A stretch of 64,000 bases of DNA from an uncultured Alistipes sp. GTDB taxonomy: Bacteria; Bacteroidota; Bacteroidia; Bacteroidales; Rikenellaceae. The DNA lies in assembly GCA_900544265.1 (NCBI GenBank), contig UQUQ01000007.1, forward strand, positions 1 through 64,000, given 5' to 3'. The notes under the pieces are model-generated. The model did not search any database. It worked only from the letters and a program-made list of their open reading frames with translations, and was not told the origin of the DNA. Every line of letters begins with the position of its first letter. The first letter of the stretch is position 1. The position numbers and the translations under genes were made by a program. Shown in pieces: positions 38,001-47,162 of the stretch.

Positions 38001-38892
38001 CTTCGGCATCGACCCTCAGCGACCAGATGATGTTGTTGGCAATGGAGCCCGGGAGGCGCGAATCGTGCCGGTACAACGTCGTGCCCTGCTCCTTGGTGAG
38101 GAGATACAGCCCGTTGTCGGTCCCGGCCAGCAGGCCTTCGGCGCAGAGCTGCAGGGATTTGACCGAATTACCCTTCAGGGTTTCGGACACGACGCGCTGT
38201 GCCGACAGATCATAGGTGAGCAGGCTGCCTTCGGTGCCGACATAAAGGATCCGATTTTCGGGATCGAGGACCAGGGCATTGACAAAAATCGAGGATTTGT
38301 CCGTTCCCCGGTATTCCAGCCTGATTGGTTCGATCCGGTTGCCGGAGAGGTCGTATCGGCACAGTCCGCGGTAGGTCCCGACGTAGAGGCATTCCCGGTC
38401 GTATAAAAAGGCATATACGGCGTCATGGGGCAGATCCAAGTCGCATTTCCGTAATTCGTCGGTCTGAAAATCGTATTCGTACAGCCCGGACAGGGCTCCG
38501 ATCCACAATTTGTCCTCCACGGAGATCATGGCGCGGATTTCGGAGGGGTTATGTGTCGTAACCGGGTATCGCACCATCCCCGATTGGGTCTCCAGAATCT
38601 GCAAACCGTTGTTCGTGCCGAGGTAGAGCGCCCCTTGGCGGGATATGACTCCGTAGATCTGGCATCCGGGAAATCCGTTGTCGGGACCGTAGCCGTATAT
38701 TTTGTATCCATCATAACCGAAAAGGCCGTAGTCGGTTCCCAGCCAGGTCAATCCGTTTTCGGCGCGCGTGATTGCATGGACCGCCATCGGCATATTACCG
38801 ACGGAGATGTTTTTCCAGAGCAGGTGTTCCGCGGCTTGTGTCTGGATGCAAAAGACAAGGATAAGGAGTATGGATGTCAAAAATCTTTTCAT
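35056..38892 (-). CDS. Hybrid two-component sensor/regulator (HTCS) of the galactan locus
   Basis: A 1278-residue one-protein phosphorelay; ATG 38892 begins the signal peptide. Layout: periplasmic propeller repeats (about 25-640) and a Y_Y_Y domain (about 660-735), one membrane helix (about 742-762), histidine kinase with NISHELKTPL (phospho-His near 797), ATPase (about 890-1010), receiver (about 1027-1140, phospho-Asp in LILTDEMMP), and an AraC-type helix-turn-helix (about 1190-1278). Such proteins bind an oligosaccharide in the periplasm and activate the adjacent sus-type operon. The ligand here is presumably a galacto-oligosaccharide. Confidence 0.95.
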   Translation of the reverse strand: MKRFLTSILLILVFCIQTQAAEHLLWKNISVGNMPMAVHAITRAENGLTWLGTDYGLFGYDGYKIYGYGPDNGFPGCQIYGVISRQGALYLGTNNGLQILETQSGMVRYPVTTHNPSEIRAMISVEDKLWIGALSGLYEYDFQTDELRKCDLDLPHDAVYAFLYDRECLYVGTYRGLCRYDLSGNRIEPIRLEYRGTDKSSIFVNALVLDPENRILYVGTEGSLLTYDLSAQRVVSETLKGNSVKSLQLCAEGLLAGTDNGLYLLTKEQGTTLYRHDSRLPGSIANNIIWSLRVDAEGNLLAGTDTGLSITNTTSGLSIIQLSTLTGRGDGNQISSMLRDSDGALWLGGPNGIIRTADEETEWFLPGNANSGLSHNRIRDIFQAHNGTVWVATDGGLNRFNKRRHRFESFHIEDASGKYNANWCYSIVEDADAHLWVGSYLGGIMAVDPATLKAGEVCRAQQAINTETGLPNNLVNRIALDSRGTLWAILFRDGSLIQLGDDRQQSISVKELTGNYPNTLYIAPDDEIWVGATDKLLRVSQAMDQTRVYRLPASGSGSDNIIDLEKVGDDLWIVTSTGVWTLETDSGEVNLLPVPDRSYFSIYLDPADGSVLLGSADEVIQVNPGWIVDDIREKRVNIMRTIVDGKVASTPFLAGTELSTITLKSASNELKIELSSLDCNPVMTYRYAYHIPGITDDYVVLPPGENTLSVPHLPSGTHELFIKHYAVGATPIRLQIKVFAPWYARWYAIGAYILVLGGATLSTIVLLRRRDRKRLEQRERDQALASIRHKMEFLTNISHELKTPLSMILGPVSQLREEVTDKKMRHTLDVIHKNAVRINEMVHKTVEIDRVDLETEAPIIRSRVDVTEFCRSIFDSYAEAWPSVHFVFTADNEPLTAEWDVVKMESVFNNLISNACKYSKEDATIGCSIRRVGNSIEIRVSDDGVGIPAGEQQLIFQRLFRSSRTAELKNGTGIGLYLVKRYVEMHGGEIGVESCENMGTTFTVRLPYEAPEASAAPAHEASPDPARPRILIVEDNRAVAELIRDILSELCECQIASNGRAGLALLPTFRPELILTDEMMPVMSGMEMCRRIKAMPAFASIPIIMVTAREDNETETQAARLGIDTFLSKPFEAPLLRALVKQRLQAKNAVRESLRIEQITTVAPIVAESGSERLLDLVTRTIEEHIDDTELNVKSLCEKTGIGNKQLGRLIKKYAGVTPVEYIRQIRMKKAVVLLSQHKFTIAEIAYMVGFGTPSYFTKCFIAQYGCKPSQYPEISDQ

Positions 38893-39022
38893 GGCTTTGT
38901 CGCCTAAAAGCTTCAATATGCATTGAGCGGATGGTCGTGTAAACAAAATTAATTTATTTTCTCGAGAAACGCTATCGAAACAATTCGATAAACTTCGTTT
39001 GGGTCCGAGTTATCTGTGTTTA

Positions 39023-39301
39023 TTATTCAGAAAAGATTGGCGGAATAATAGAAAAATTCTGTGATATGGCACTAAAAAGTTGAATAGCCTCCTCTCCTGG
39101 ACCGAGAATTTCGGGATACGGTGGAATGCCTTCGAAGCGCTCGGCAAAGAGTCGTTTGACGATGAACCGGCTGCGGTTGTGCTTCAATCCGGCGGCAGCA
39201 AGCATCTGCCGGAAGCGGAGATCCTGCTCCTCGTTGAGCCGGAACGAGTATTTGTAACTCGGGGTTTGAGATAAAAGGTTGTTTTTTCGCTGATGGGTCA
39301 T
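39023..39301 (-). CDS. Small mobilisation-protein-like gene
   Basis: A 92-residue basic protein. The segment YKYSFRLNEEQDLRFRQML..KHNRSRFIVKRLFAERF resembles the ribbon-helix-helix region of MobA-like accessory proteins from Bacteroides mobile elements. Known relatives are longer (about 140 residues), so this may be truncated. A relaxase gene would normally follow it, but the HTCS gene lies there instead. The inverted repeat just upstream may be the matching transfer origin. Family assignment is tentative. Confidence 0.5.
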   Translation of the reverse strand: MTHQRKNNLLSQTPSYKYSFRLNEEQDLRFRQMLAAAGLKHNRSRFIVKRLFAERFEGIPPYPEILGPGEEAIQLFSAISQNFSIIPPIFSE

Positions 39302-39757
39302 TCAATGGAAGATTTGGGGGTCGACTTGGGAGAACACCGCCCGCCTCGCAGAGCGAGCGTTTTTGTCGGACAAACCGCCGGTTGTCGGACAAAAACACAG
39401 CTCGCTCCCGTCAGACGACGGGTACAGTTCCGGCATCCAAAAAGAGCATCTTCGCTCTTGAAAGAGCAACGCCGAAACAAAAAAACACGGGTGGATTTTC
39501 CGCTGCAATATAACGAGGATCTTCAGGGATTAAAAAGTGCGGTTGTCGGCCATGCGAGGCCTTCAAAGGACACCGGGGCGGGAATTAGGAGTCTTGTCGT
39601 ATCTTGTGGCGGAAACTCTCCATCAGTTCGTTTATTCATGTGAAGAGGCCGAAATGAAAACATGCGAGAATGGTGTTTTGAGAAGATCCGCACATGAAAT
39701 CAATCGTCTATGAATGGATGTAGTCAATTTGTCGTTTCACCTTTAATATTTGTACTC
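39302..39757. other. Intergenic region of the mobilisation module
   Basis: No convincing gene. It contains an oriT-like inverted repeat (39351-39407) and a short repeated word AAAGAGC around 39440-39468. Its AT-rich right part presumably holds the promoter of the DUF3408 gene. Confidence 0.5.
39351..39407. repeat. Inverted repeat resembling an origin of transfer
   Basis: Two nested perfect 8-bp arms, GAGCGAGC (39351-39358) with GCTCGCTC (39400-39407) and TTTTTGTC (39360-39367) with GACAAAAA (39388-39395). The direct word GTCGGACAAA occurs twice inside. It lies between the mobilisation-like gene and the DUF3408 gene, where oriT sites of Bacteroides elements are commonly found. It has no strong terminator context. 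Confidence 0.5.
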
Positions 39758-40255
39758 ATGGACCGAACCAAGCAAACTTCAAAGCCAACATCCAAACAAA
39801 GTGCGCATAAGAAAGCTTCTATTGATGAGACCTTTGCGCAGCTTCTCCCGAATCTCCTTCCCGTAACGGTAGATGCTGTGCCGGCGAAGGTCGCTCCGGA
39901 TGATGCGCTTCTGAGCCTCCCGGAGGCTTGGCCCACTCCGGCGACTTTGCCCCACGGAGAAAAGATAACCGCCTCTGGGCCGAATACGGTGCCAACGGTT
40001 ACCCGCCAAAAACGTGTCCAGCTCCCCGATTTTCAGGAGACCTTTTTCAAACCGGTTCGATGCGGTTGTGAACGTTCGGCCATCTACGTCAGCCTTTCGA
40101 CCAGACGTCGTGTGATGGAGGTCCTCCACCTGCTGGGTGGGGACGGTGCGAGGTTAACGGCACTCGTGGATAACATGTTGTGCTTCGTACTCGATCTGTA
40201 TGGTGATGAATTGAACGATCTTCACGAAAAGAAGAACTGTCACCGGATGTTTTAA
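39758..40255 (+). CDS. DUF3408 conjugative-element protein
   Basis: A 165-residue soluble protein. The N-terminal half is Lys/Pro/Thr-rich and probably disordered. The C-terminal half (about 105-165) has the DUF3408 pattern YVSLSTRRRVMEVLHLLGG..LTALVDNMLCFVLDLY. Genes of this family sit among conjugation or mobilisation genes in Bacteroidales elements; the biochemical role is not established. ATG 39758 is preferred to an upstream in-frame start that adds a segment untypical of the family. Confidence 0.75.
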   Translation: MDRTKQTSKPTSKQSAHKKASIDETFAQLLPNLLPVTVDAVPAKVAPDDALLSLPEAWPTPATLPHGEKITASGPNTVPTVTRQKRVQLPDFQETFFKPVRCGCERSAIYVSLSTRRRVMEVLHLLGGDGARLTALVDNMLCFVLDLYGDELNDLHEKKNCHRMF

Positions 40256-40310
40256 CTACCCATCCTCTGCACGGCTATGCAGTCGCAGTGGCTGGTCTGA
40301 AAACAATCGG

Positions 40311-40341
40311 GCGGAAAGGAACCAGTCCAGTTCCTTTCCGC
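40311..40341. terminator. Hairpin between convergent DUF3408 and integrase genes
   Basis: A perfect 12-bp stem (40311-40322 with 40330-40341) between two converging genes. The T runs on either side are weak, so it may act as a bidirectional terminator of modest strength. Confidence 0.6.
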
Positions 40342-40358
40342 TCGGTCCTTTACCGGTA

Positions 40359-41576
40359 TTAGTCCGTTAGGATTTTCCCGATTTTTTGCATCTCCCGACT
40401 GATATTTGCCTCGGATATTTTGGCATAATGACGGGTCATGTTGGTGTTCGAATGGCCGAGGATCTTGGCGATTATATCAATTGGCATCCCGTATTCGATT
40501 GCCAGGGTTGCGAACGTATGTCGGGCCAGGTGGACTGTCAGTTTTTTGTTGATCAGGCAAATATCGGCAATCTCCTTCAGATAGGCGTTCATCTTCTGAT
40601 TGCTCGGAACGGGCAGCAGCTTTCCTTTGAGTCGTAACTCGGGATCCCGTTCGTATTTTTGCAGAATTCGAATCGGATGCGGCAGTAGCGGAATCCGACT
40701 TACGACTGCGGTCTTCTCCCGTGGTTTGTGAATCCACAGGGTGCCGTTCTCGTCGGTCGTGATGTGCTCGGGCCGCAGGTGGTCAACATCCGTGAAGGCC
40801 AGTCCTGTCAGTGCACAGAAGCAGAAAACATCCCGAATCCGCTCCAGCCGTTCGTTGGGCATCGGGCGTTTCAGCAGCAGGTCCAGCTCCGCCTTTGTCA
40901 ACGGGACTTTGACATTCGTCTTGTCGATCTTCATCTTGTAGAAGCGGAAGGGATTCTTCTCAATCCACTCGTTCCGGATGGCATAGAGGATGAAGTTCTT
41001 CAGGCAGCAGAGCAGATTGACCGCTCCGTTGTTCCTGCATTTGTGCCTCGTCTGCATATGGGTGTTCAGCCCGTCGATATACTCGTAGGAGATCCTGTCC
41101 AGCGGCAGGTCCTCTTTTTGATATTGAACTTGGGTGTATTCGGTCATATAACGCAGCAGACGGTGGTATTTGTTGGCTGTGACCTGTGTGATGCGGCTAC
41201 CGACCTCTTGCTGCCGTTTTTCGCAGTATTTCGAGAATTCGGCAAGGAAGAGTCGGGTGGTGCCGCCTGGATTCTCCAGCCGCTCCTTGATGGAGAAGCA
41301 GTCTGGTATCCTGCTCTCCCGAATCAGAGCGTCGTAGGCCGCCAGGATATTGGCCCGATAGCTGTCCACGATGCCGTTGATTTGCAGGGCCACCTTGTCC
41401 CGATGCATGGAGCGTTCCAGGCGTTGGTTCCAGCGCTCGGGCTCAATTTGGCAGCGGGTATAGATTTCGGTTGAGAGACCGGAGGTGGTGATTCGGGCAT
41501 AGATGGGGGCTTTGCCCTTTTTGGAGATTCTGGACTTCTTGCAGAAGAAGACCACGGAGAAGGTTGTTCGACGCAT
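40359..41576 (-). CDS. Tyrosine recombinase (integrase) of the island
   Basis: A 405-residue integrase with an N-terminal arm-binding domain, SAM-like core-binding domain (about 105-200) and catalytic domain (about 215-400). Catalytic residues seen: HLARHTFAT (His and Arg II), LGHSNTNMTRHYAKI (His III and the nucleophile Tyr). At the Arg I position it reads ALTGLAFTDV, with Ala, as in the Bacteroides IntDOT-like group that lacks the canonical arginine. It sits beside tRNA-His, its predicted target. Its composition is less GC-rich than flanking host genes. Confidence 0.93.
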   Translation of the reverse strand: MRRTTFSVVFFCKKSRISKKGKAPIYARITTSGLSTEIYTRCQIEPERWNQRLERSMHRDKVALQINGIVDSYRANILAAYDALIRESRIPDCFSIKERLENPGGTTRLFLAEFSKYCEKRQQEVGSRITQVTANKYHRLLRYMTEYTQVQYQKEDLPLDRISYEYIDGLNTHMQTRHKCRNNGAVNLLCCLKNFILYAIRNEWIEKNPFRFYKMKIDKTNVKVPLTKAELDLLLKRPMPNERLERIRDVFCFCALTGLAFTDVDHLRPEHITTDENGTLWIHKPREKTAVVSRIPLLPHPIRILQKYERDPELRLKGKLLPVPSNQKMNAYLKEIADICLINKKLTVHLARHTFATLAIEYGMPIDIIAKILGHSNTNMTRHYAKISEANISREMQKIGKILTD

Positions 41577-41829
41577 GGCTGCATGTTTTTTAAGGGGTTA
41601 AACAAACGTTTGCAGCATGGGAAATATTGCGACGCAAATCGGTGTAAGACAATGCATTGTACGTAAATCGTGACCTATTTTCGACCTGAGGCAAAACAGG
41701 TCACGATTTGGTCTCGAACTTGTTGCCTGAGAATGCATTTTCAGAAACCGGATAAAAATGAAAAAGCCTTACATATCATTGATACATAAGGCTTTTTTGC
41801 TTGTTTTGGCGCTTCCCTTTCCTGCGCCC
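41577..41829. other. Right inner end of the island
   Basis: AT-rich control region of the integrase and attachment-site arms. A direct word (CGATTTG / CGTGACC-type) recurs around 41668-41710 and may be an arm-binding site. A terminator at 41761-41797 lies within it. Confidence 0.45.
41761..41797 (-). terminator. Element-borne terminator behind tRNA-His
   Basis: A 16-bp stem with two mismatches (41761-41776 with 41782-41797) is followed on the minus strand by a T-rich tail. It lies 33 bases past the tRNA 3-prime end and replaces the host terminator that the insertion displaced. Confidence 0.75.
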
Positions 41830-41832
41830 TGG

Positions 41833-41907
<75 letters not shown>

Positions 41908-42003
41908 ATATAGATACTGTGCCGTATCGGGATGCAAATGTAATACGTTTTTTCGGTCTGTCCAAGAAAAACGGCCGAAAAATTTTATCGCCGCCGCGCC
42001 GCG

Positions 42004-42037
42004 TGACAAAATGTCAGCCAGCTCTGTTGCTTTGTCA
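42004..42037 (+). promoter_or_regulatory. Palindrome upstream of groES, possible activator site
   Basis: TGACAAAATGTCA (42004-42016) is a perfect palindrome; the half-site TTTGTCA recurs at 42031-42037. The pair lies 23-56 bases upstream of a sigma-54-like promoter, the usual place for an enhancer-binding activator. Confidence 0.5.
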
Positions 42038-42059
42038 TCCTTTTTCTGCCAAAATCGGG

Positions 42060-42076
42060 TTGGCACACCTCTTGTT
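42060..42076 (+). promoter_or_regulatory. Possible sigma-54 promoter of groES-groEL
   Basis: TTGGCACACCTCTTGTT carries the -24 GG element (TTGGCAC) and, 10 bases on, GT in place of the usual -12 GC. The start codon of groES lies 61 bases further. No CIRCE element is seen. Confidence 0.5.
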
Positions 42077-42136
42077 GGAAAGGGGAGTGCGAACACGAAA
42101 AACGCAAACACAATAACTAATAAAAAAATAAGCACT

Positions 42137-42406
42137 ATGAACGTAAAACCATTATCGGACCGCGTGCTGATTCTTCCGAATCCCGCGGAGGAGAAGACTG
42201 CCGGCGGACTGATTATCCCCGACACGGCAAAGGAGAAACCCCTCGCAGGCAAGGTCGTGGCCGTCGGCCCCGGCACCTCGGAGGTGAAGATGGAGGTCAA
42301 GGTCGGTGACCAGGTGCTCTACGGCAAGTATGCCGGTCAGGAGATCCAGATCGACGGTACGGACTACCTCATCATGAAACAGAACGATATTTTGGCAATC
42401 ATCTAA
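42137..42406 (+). CDS. groES: Co-chaperonin GroES
   Basis: An 89-residue heptameric cap of the GroEL folding chamber. [29 protein letters not shown] contains the family N terminus and mobile loop (quoted in part by position: residues 1-19 then 20-29). [12 protein letters not shown] is the roof loop. ATG 42137 gives the standard length; upstream in-frame starts would add an untypical extension. It precedes groEL by 15 bases. Confidence 0.96.
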   Translation: MNVKPLSDRVLILPNPAEEKTAGGLIIPDTAKEKPLAGKVVAVGPGTSEVKMEVKVGDQVLYGKYAGQEIQIDGTDYLIMKQNDILAII

Positions 42407-44053
<1,647 letters not shown>

Positions 44054-44081
44054 CAGCCGTCCGGCCCCGGGCCGACAAACG

Positions 44082-44120
44082 AACGGGACGACCTTGAAAA
44101 GGGTTCGTCCCGTTTTTTTT
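44082..44120 (+). terminator. Intrinsic terminator of groES-groEL
   Basis: A 10-bp stem (44082-44091 with 44105-44114) is followed by eight Ts. Confidence 0.85.
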
Positions 44121-44364
44121 GTGCCCGTACCGGTGCCCCGATGCCCGGGTGTCCGGGTCTGCCGTCGGATCTGCCGTGCGGTTCGTGCCCGTACCCGGGA
44201 GCAACCGGATTCGTGTCGGGGATTTGTGCCGGTGTGCGGGTGGCTGTGCGGCGGGTCGGGGGGCGTCCGATTTTTTGTCCGGCCGGGACCGGCGGTCGGG
44301 ATAAATGCGTATCTTTGCCGCCGCTGATCTCCGTGCGACGGGCCCCGCTGCGGGCCGTACAAAA

Positions 44365-44399
44365 GAAAGCCGGGTGCCGCGAAACGGCACCCGGCTTTC
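44365..44399. terminator. Strong hairpin at the end of the anti-sigma gene
   Basis: A perfect 15-bp stem (44365-44379 with 44385-44399). T-rich sequence follows on both strands. It can terminate the sigma/anti-sigma operon on the minus strand. Confidence 0.8.
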
Positions 44400-44417
44400 C
44401 TTTGTGCAGCCCACCGG

Positions 44418-45791
44418 TTACAGGCCTCCGTCGACGAGCCAGCGCTGCTCGGGATTGTCGTTGCGCAGGGCCAGCCGGATCTTCTCCGTGCTGCCGTCGG
44501 CCATCCGCAGCGTGCAGGGGATGAAGACCCCGGCGTATTTGCCCGAGCGGAAGGGCTTTCCGAGCTCCGTGACCCGGGCGCCGGCATAGCGCTTCTTGAG
44601 CAGCTCGCGGGCTCCGGCTCCGTAGGAGTAGAGCGCCTCGTCGAGGATCGCCTCGTCCCACGTGGCGAAGGCTTCGAGGATCATCCGTCCGGCCTGCACG
44701 GCGTCGATGCCCGCAAGACGCCCGGCCTGCATCGGGCGGGTGTAGTCCGTCCAGGTGATGCCTTCGGGCAGGCGGGTGAGCGAGGCGGTGTCGAGCGGCA
44801 CGTCGTATTCGATGCGGTCGATTTCGAGCAGGGTCTGCTTGCGCCCCCCGGCAAGGAAGGTTACGCGGGCACCCGTGAGCCGTCCGCTGGCGGCGTCGAA
44901 GCGGTATTCGCGGCGCGTGTCGCTCTCGAGGATCGAGCTGTTGCGCAGGTAGTCGCTCTCGCTGAAATCTCCCTGTGCCGGGCTGGTGACCGTCAGGTGG
45001 AGCGTCTCCCCCTCGTAGCGCAGGTCGTAGCGGGAGCCGTCGTGCGAGCGGGTGAGCTGCTGTTCGAGCAGCAGCAGCTGGCTCGGGTCGATCAGCAGCT
45101 TCAGCATGCCCGGGGCACCGGACGAGCAGGGGAGGATCATGCCGTCACCCGTCGTGTCGAGCCATTGATAGATGTGCCGGCCGTCGCAGAGCACCTTGCG
45201 GCCCGGTTTTTCGATCCGCCAGAGGAGCTGCGGCGTGTAGACGGCCTCCAGCGTGTGGGGTACGAACTCGTCGAGCGGGTTGGTGTAGTCGAACTGCTCG
45301 CTTGCGGTGGTGCGGATGCGCAGCTCGATGCGGATGCTCCGCACCCCCTCCATCGAGGTGACGGCCTGCATGAAGCTGTTGCGGGCGGCCCGGGCCGGGG
45401 TGTTGAGCCCGACGGTGAGGGCAAGGGCGATGACGGCCGCGGCCGAGAGGGCGCCCGAGAGGATGCCGATCCAGCGGCGGCGGGCGGCGCGGCGCGGGGC
45501 GGCGGGTGCGTCCGGTGCGGTTTGCAGTGTCGGGGCGGCGGATTGTGCGGCAGCCTGGCGGCGGAGCGTGTCCATCAGGCGGTTTTCGAGCCCCTCGGGT
45601 ACGGGGATGTCGTGCTGCGGGGTGACGGCCTCCAGCGCCCGGCGTGCGGAGCGGAGCGCCTCGGCGCATGCGGAGCATTCGGCGGCGTGTGCCTCCATCC
45701 GGCGGCGCATAGCGGCGGGTAGTTCACCGGCGAGCAGCTCGTCCAGCTGTTCGAGGAAGGGGCGGCAGTCCATATTCTTTTCGGTCTTCAT
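44418..45791 (-). CDS. Zinc-finger anti-sigma factor with periplasmic LolA-like domain
   Basis: A 457-residue single-pass membrane protein. The N-terminal zinc-binding anti-sigma motif HAAECSACAEAL (about residues 34-45) follows an acidic helix. A membrane helix (about 107-127) and a long periplasmic beta-rich domain come next (about 130-290, LolA-like, RIELRIRTTASEQFDYTNP). A further C-terminal region (about 330-457) may be an independent domain. It lies 21 bases after its sigma factor on the same strand. The periplasmic part probably senses an envelope signal and releases the sigma factor. Confidence 0.82.
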   Translation of the reverse strand: MKTEKNMDCRPFLEQLDELLAGELPAAMRRRMEAHAAECSACAEALRSARRALEAVTPQHDIPVPEGLENRLMDTLRRQAAAQSAAPTLQTAPDAPAAPRRAARRRWIGILSGALSAAAVIALALTVGLNTPARAARNSFMQAVTSMEGVRSIRIELRIRTTASEQFDYTNPLDEFVPHTLEAVYTPQLLWRIEKPGRKVLCDGRHIYQWLDTTGDGMILPCSSGAPGMLKLLIDPSQLLLLEQQLTRSHDGSRYDLRYEGETLHLTVTSPAQGDFSESDYLRNSSILESDTRREYRFDAASGRLTGARVTFLAGGRKQTLLEIDRIEYDVPLDTASLTRLPEGITWTDYTRPMQAGRLAGIDAVQAGRMILEAFATWDEAILDEALYSYGAGARELLKKRYAGARVTELGKPFRSGKYAGVFIPCTLRMADGSTEKIRLALRNDNPEQRWLVDGGL

Positions 45792-45812
45792 GGTGTTCGG
45801 TTTTTGCAGGTT

Positions 45813-46286
45813 TTACATCAGTTTCTTCAGCCGTTCGATGCCGTAGTGGAACCGTGACTTGACGGTCGACGCGGGCAGTTGGAGCGTCTGGGCAATCTCG
45901 GTGAAGCGCAGCGAGGCGAAGGTGTGCAGGCGGATGACCTCGGCCTGCTCTTTCGGCAGGCGGTCGAGCAGTGCGGCGATCCGTTCGGCCTCCTCGCGCA
46001 GCGGGGCTTCTCCGTCGTCGGCCGGGAGCTGCGGCCCGAGCGGTTCAAAGACCGCTTGCCGGCGTTTCCGGTCGCAGCAGGCGTTGGCCACGCAGCGGTA
46101 GAGGTAGGCGCGGAGGTGGGTGATCTCGCCCGGGGCGGTCAGCAGCCGCAGAAAGGCCTCCTGCACGATGTCCTCGGCATCGCTTCGTGACCCGGTCCGC
46201 AGCGCCGCGAAGCGGTACAGCTCGGCGTGGTAGTCCGCGACGGCCTGGACGATCCGGTCAGGCAGGGGTGTGTTCGGGTGTTCCAT
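45813..46286 (-). CDS. ECF-type RNA polymerase sigma factor
   Basis: A 157-residue sigma factor with region 2 (SRSDAEDIVQEAFLRLL, about 33-49; LRAYLYRCVANACCDRKRR) and region 4 (LPKEQAEVIRLHTF with helix-turn-helix PASTVKSRFHYGI). It is paired with the zinc-finger anti-sigma gene downstream. Upstream, the minus strand has CTTACGTC and, further on, CGTCATATAAT, a possible self-recognised promoter, and a 12-bp palindrome GGAAGCGCTTCC at 46320-46331. Confidence 0.92.
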   Translation of the reverse strand: MEHPNTPLPDRIVQAVADYHAELYRFAALRTGSRSDAEDIVQEAFLRLLTAPGEITHLRAYLYRCVANACCDRKRRQAVFEPLGPQLPADDGEAPLREEAERIAALLDRLPKEQAEVIRLHTFASLRFTEIAQTLQLPASTVKSRFHYGIERLKKLM

Positions 46287-46319
46287 GTTGCATGTTTCTC
46301 TTTTTAGCGGTTTGTTTCT

Positions 46320-46331
46320 GGAAGCGCTTCC
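46320..46331. promoter_or_regulatory. 12-bp palindrome upstream of the second ECF sigma gene
   Basis: GGAAGCGCTTCC is a perfect palindrome 34 bases upstream of the sigma ATG, a plausible operator. No regulator can be named. Confidence 0.35.
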
Positions 46332-46374
46332 GATTATATGACGCGGCCGGGGCTGAAAAGACGTAAGTCCGATG

Positions 46375-46405
46375 CAAAAAAAAACGGGCCGCGCGTGCGG
46401 TCCGT
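46375..46405 (-). terminator. Terminator of the nucleotidyltransferase-like gene
   Basis: A 9-bp stem (46384-46392 with 46397-46405, one wobble) touches the stop codon. It is followed on the minus strand by nine Ts. Confidence 0.75.
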
Positions 46406-47010
46406 CAGGGCATCCAGGTGACGATCCCCTCGGCGGGGTGTGCGGCGAGCCATGCCGCGAACTCCTCCCGCGTGCGCACGCCGTCGCGCAGCACCGCCTC
46501 GTAGTAGCGGATGCCGGGAATCTTCTCCGCGGGCGGCGTCTCGTATTTGAGACGCAGGATCGTGAGGCGCGTCTCGTCGGTCAGCACGGCGGCGATGCGG
46601 TCGGCCACGTGCTCGAAGTAGCCGTCCCACGGCGACCCCGTCTCCATGTGGATCATGTCGATCTGCCACGCCGCCCCCTCGTCGTCGACATACTGCGCAT
46701 GCCATTCGAGGCAGCGGTCCCCGGCGTCGAGCAGATTGGCGAACTCCACGCGGCGGATGTGCCGGTCCTCGGCCAGGCGGGCCATGGCGGCGAAGCTGTC
46801 GGCCGTGCGCAGCGGCGCGGAGTAGATGTGGAAGTCGATGTCGCGGTGCGTCATCAGCAGCCCCGTGCGGAGCGACCCCACCAGACGGGGTTCGGCGCCG
46901 ACCGAGCGCCAGATCGCCTCGAGTCCGGTCGTGCGGATGATCTCGCGGGCGCGCCGCTGGTTCGCGGCAGCCGTTTCAAGCAGGTTTTCCATGGCGGGTT
47001 TTGTTGGCAT
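46405..47010 (-). CDS. Nucleotidyltransferase-fold protein
   Basis: A 201-residue protein with the pattern VGSLRTGLLMTHRDIDFHIYS (about residues 43-63), the GS and DxD signature of the polymerase-beta-type nucleotidyltransferase fold. A later acidic residue in WQIDMIH (about 117) could complete the metal site. Relatives in Bacteroidales are uncharacterised and variously annotated. The start may instead be at 46992, giving a product beginning MENLLE. Function unknown. Confidence 0.6.
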   Translation of the reverse strand: MPTKPAMENLLETAAANQRRAREIIRTTGLEAIWRSVGAEPRLVGSLRTGLLMTHRDIDFHIYSAPLRTADSFAAMARLAEDRHIRRVEFANLLDAGDRCLEWHAQYVDDEGAAWQIDMIHMETGSPWDGYFEHVADRIAAVLTDETRLTILRLKYETPPAEKIPGIRYYEAVLRDGVRTREEFAAWLAAHPAEGIVTWMP

Positions 47011-47127
47011 TTGAAAAAGGCCCGATCGCTGCCGGTCGGGCCCGTTGTGGGTGAATGGTTGGTCGGGATTCTCCGGTCTGAAGACACCGGTGGCGGCAAG
47101 GAGCCTTGTCGCATCGTGCCGGCCCCC

Positions 47128-47162
47128 ACCTTTTACCTTTTACTTTTCACCTTTCACCTTAA
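47128..47162. repeat. Polypyrimidine copy of the heptad-like repeat
   Basis: The complement of this tract reads GGTGAAA/GGTGAAAAGTAAAA and matches the tract at 23,078-23,113. It runs into the stop of recN. Confidence 0.55.

Noticed and set aside
42011..42136. N-terminal extension of GroES
   Set aside because: It would cross the promoter region, and the standard GroES N terminus begins at 42137.
41909..42136. CIRCE element for groESL control
   Set aside because: No TTAGCACTC/GAGTGCTAA inverted repeat is present; the palindrome seen is different.
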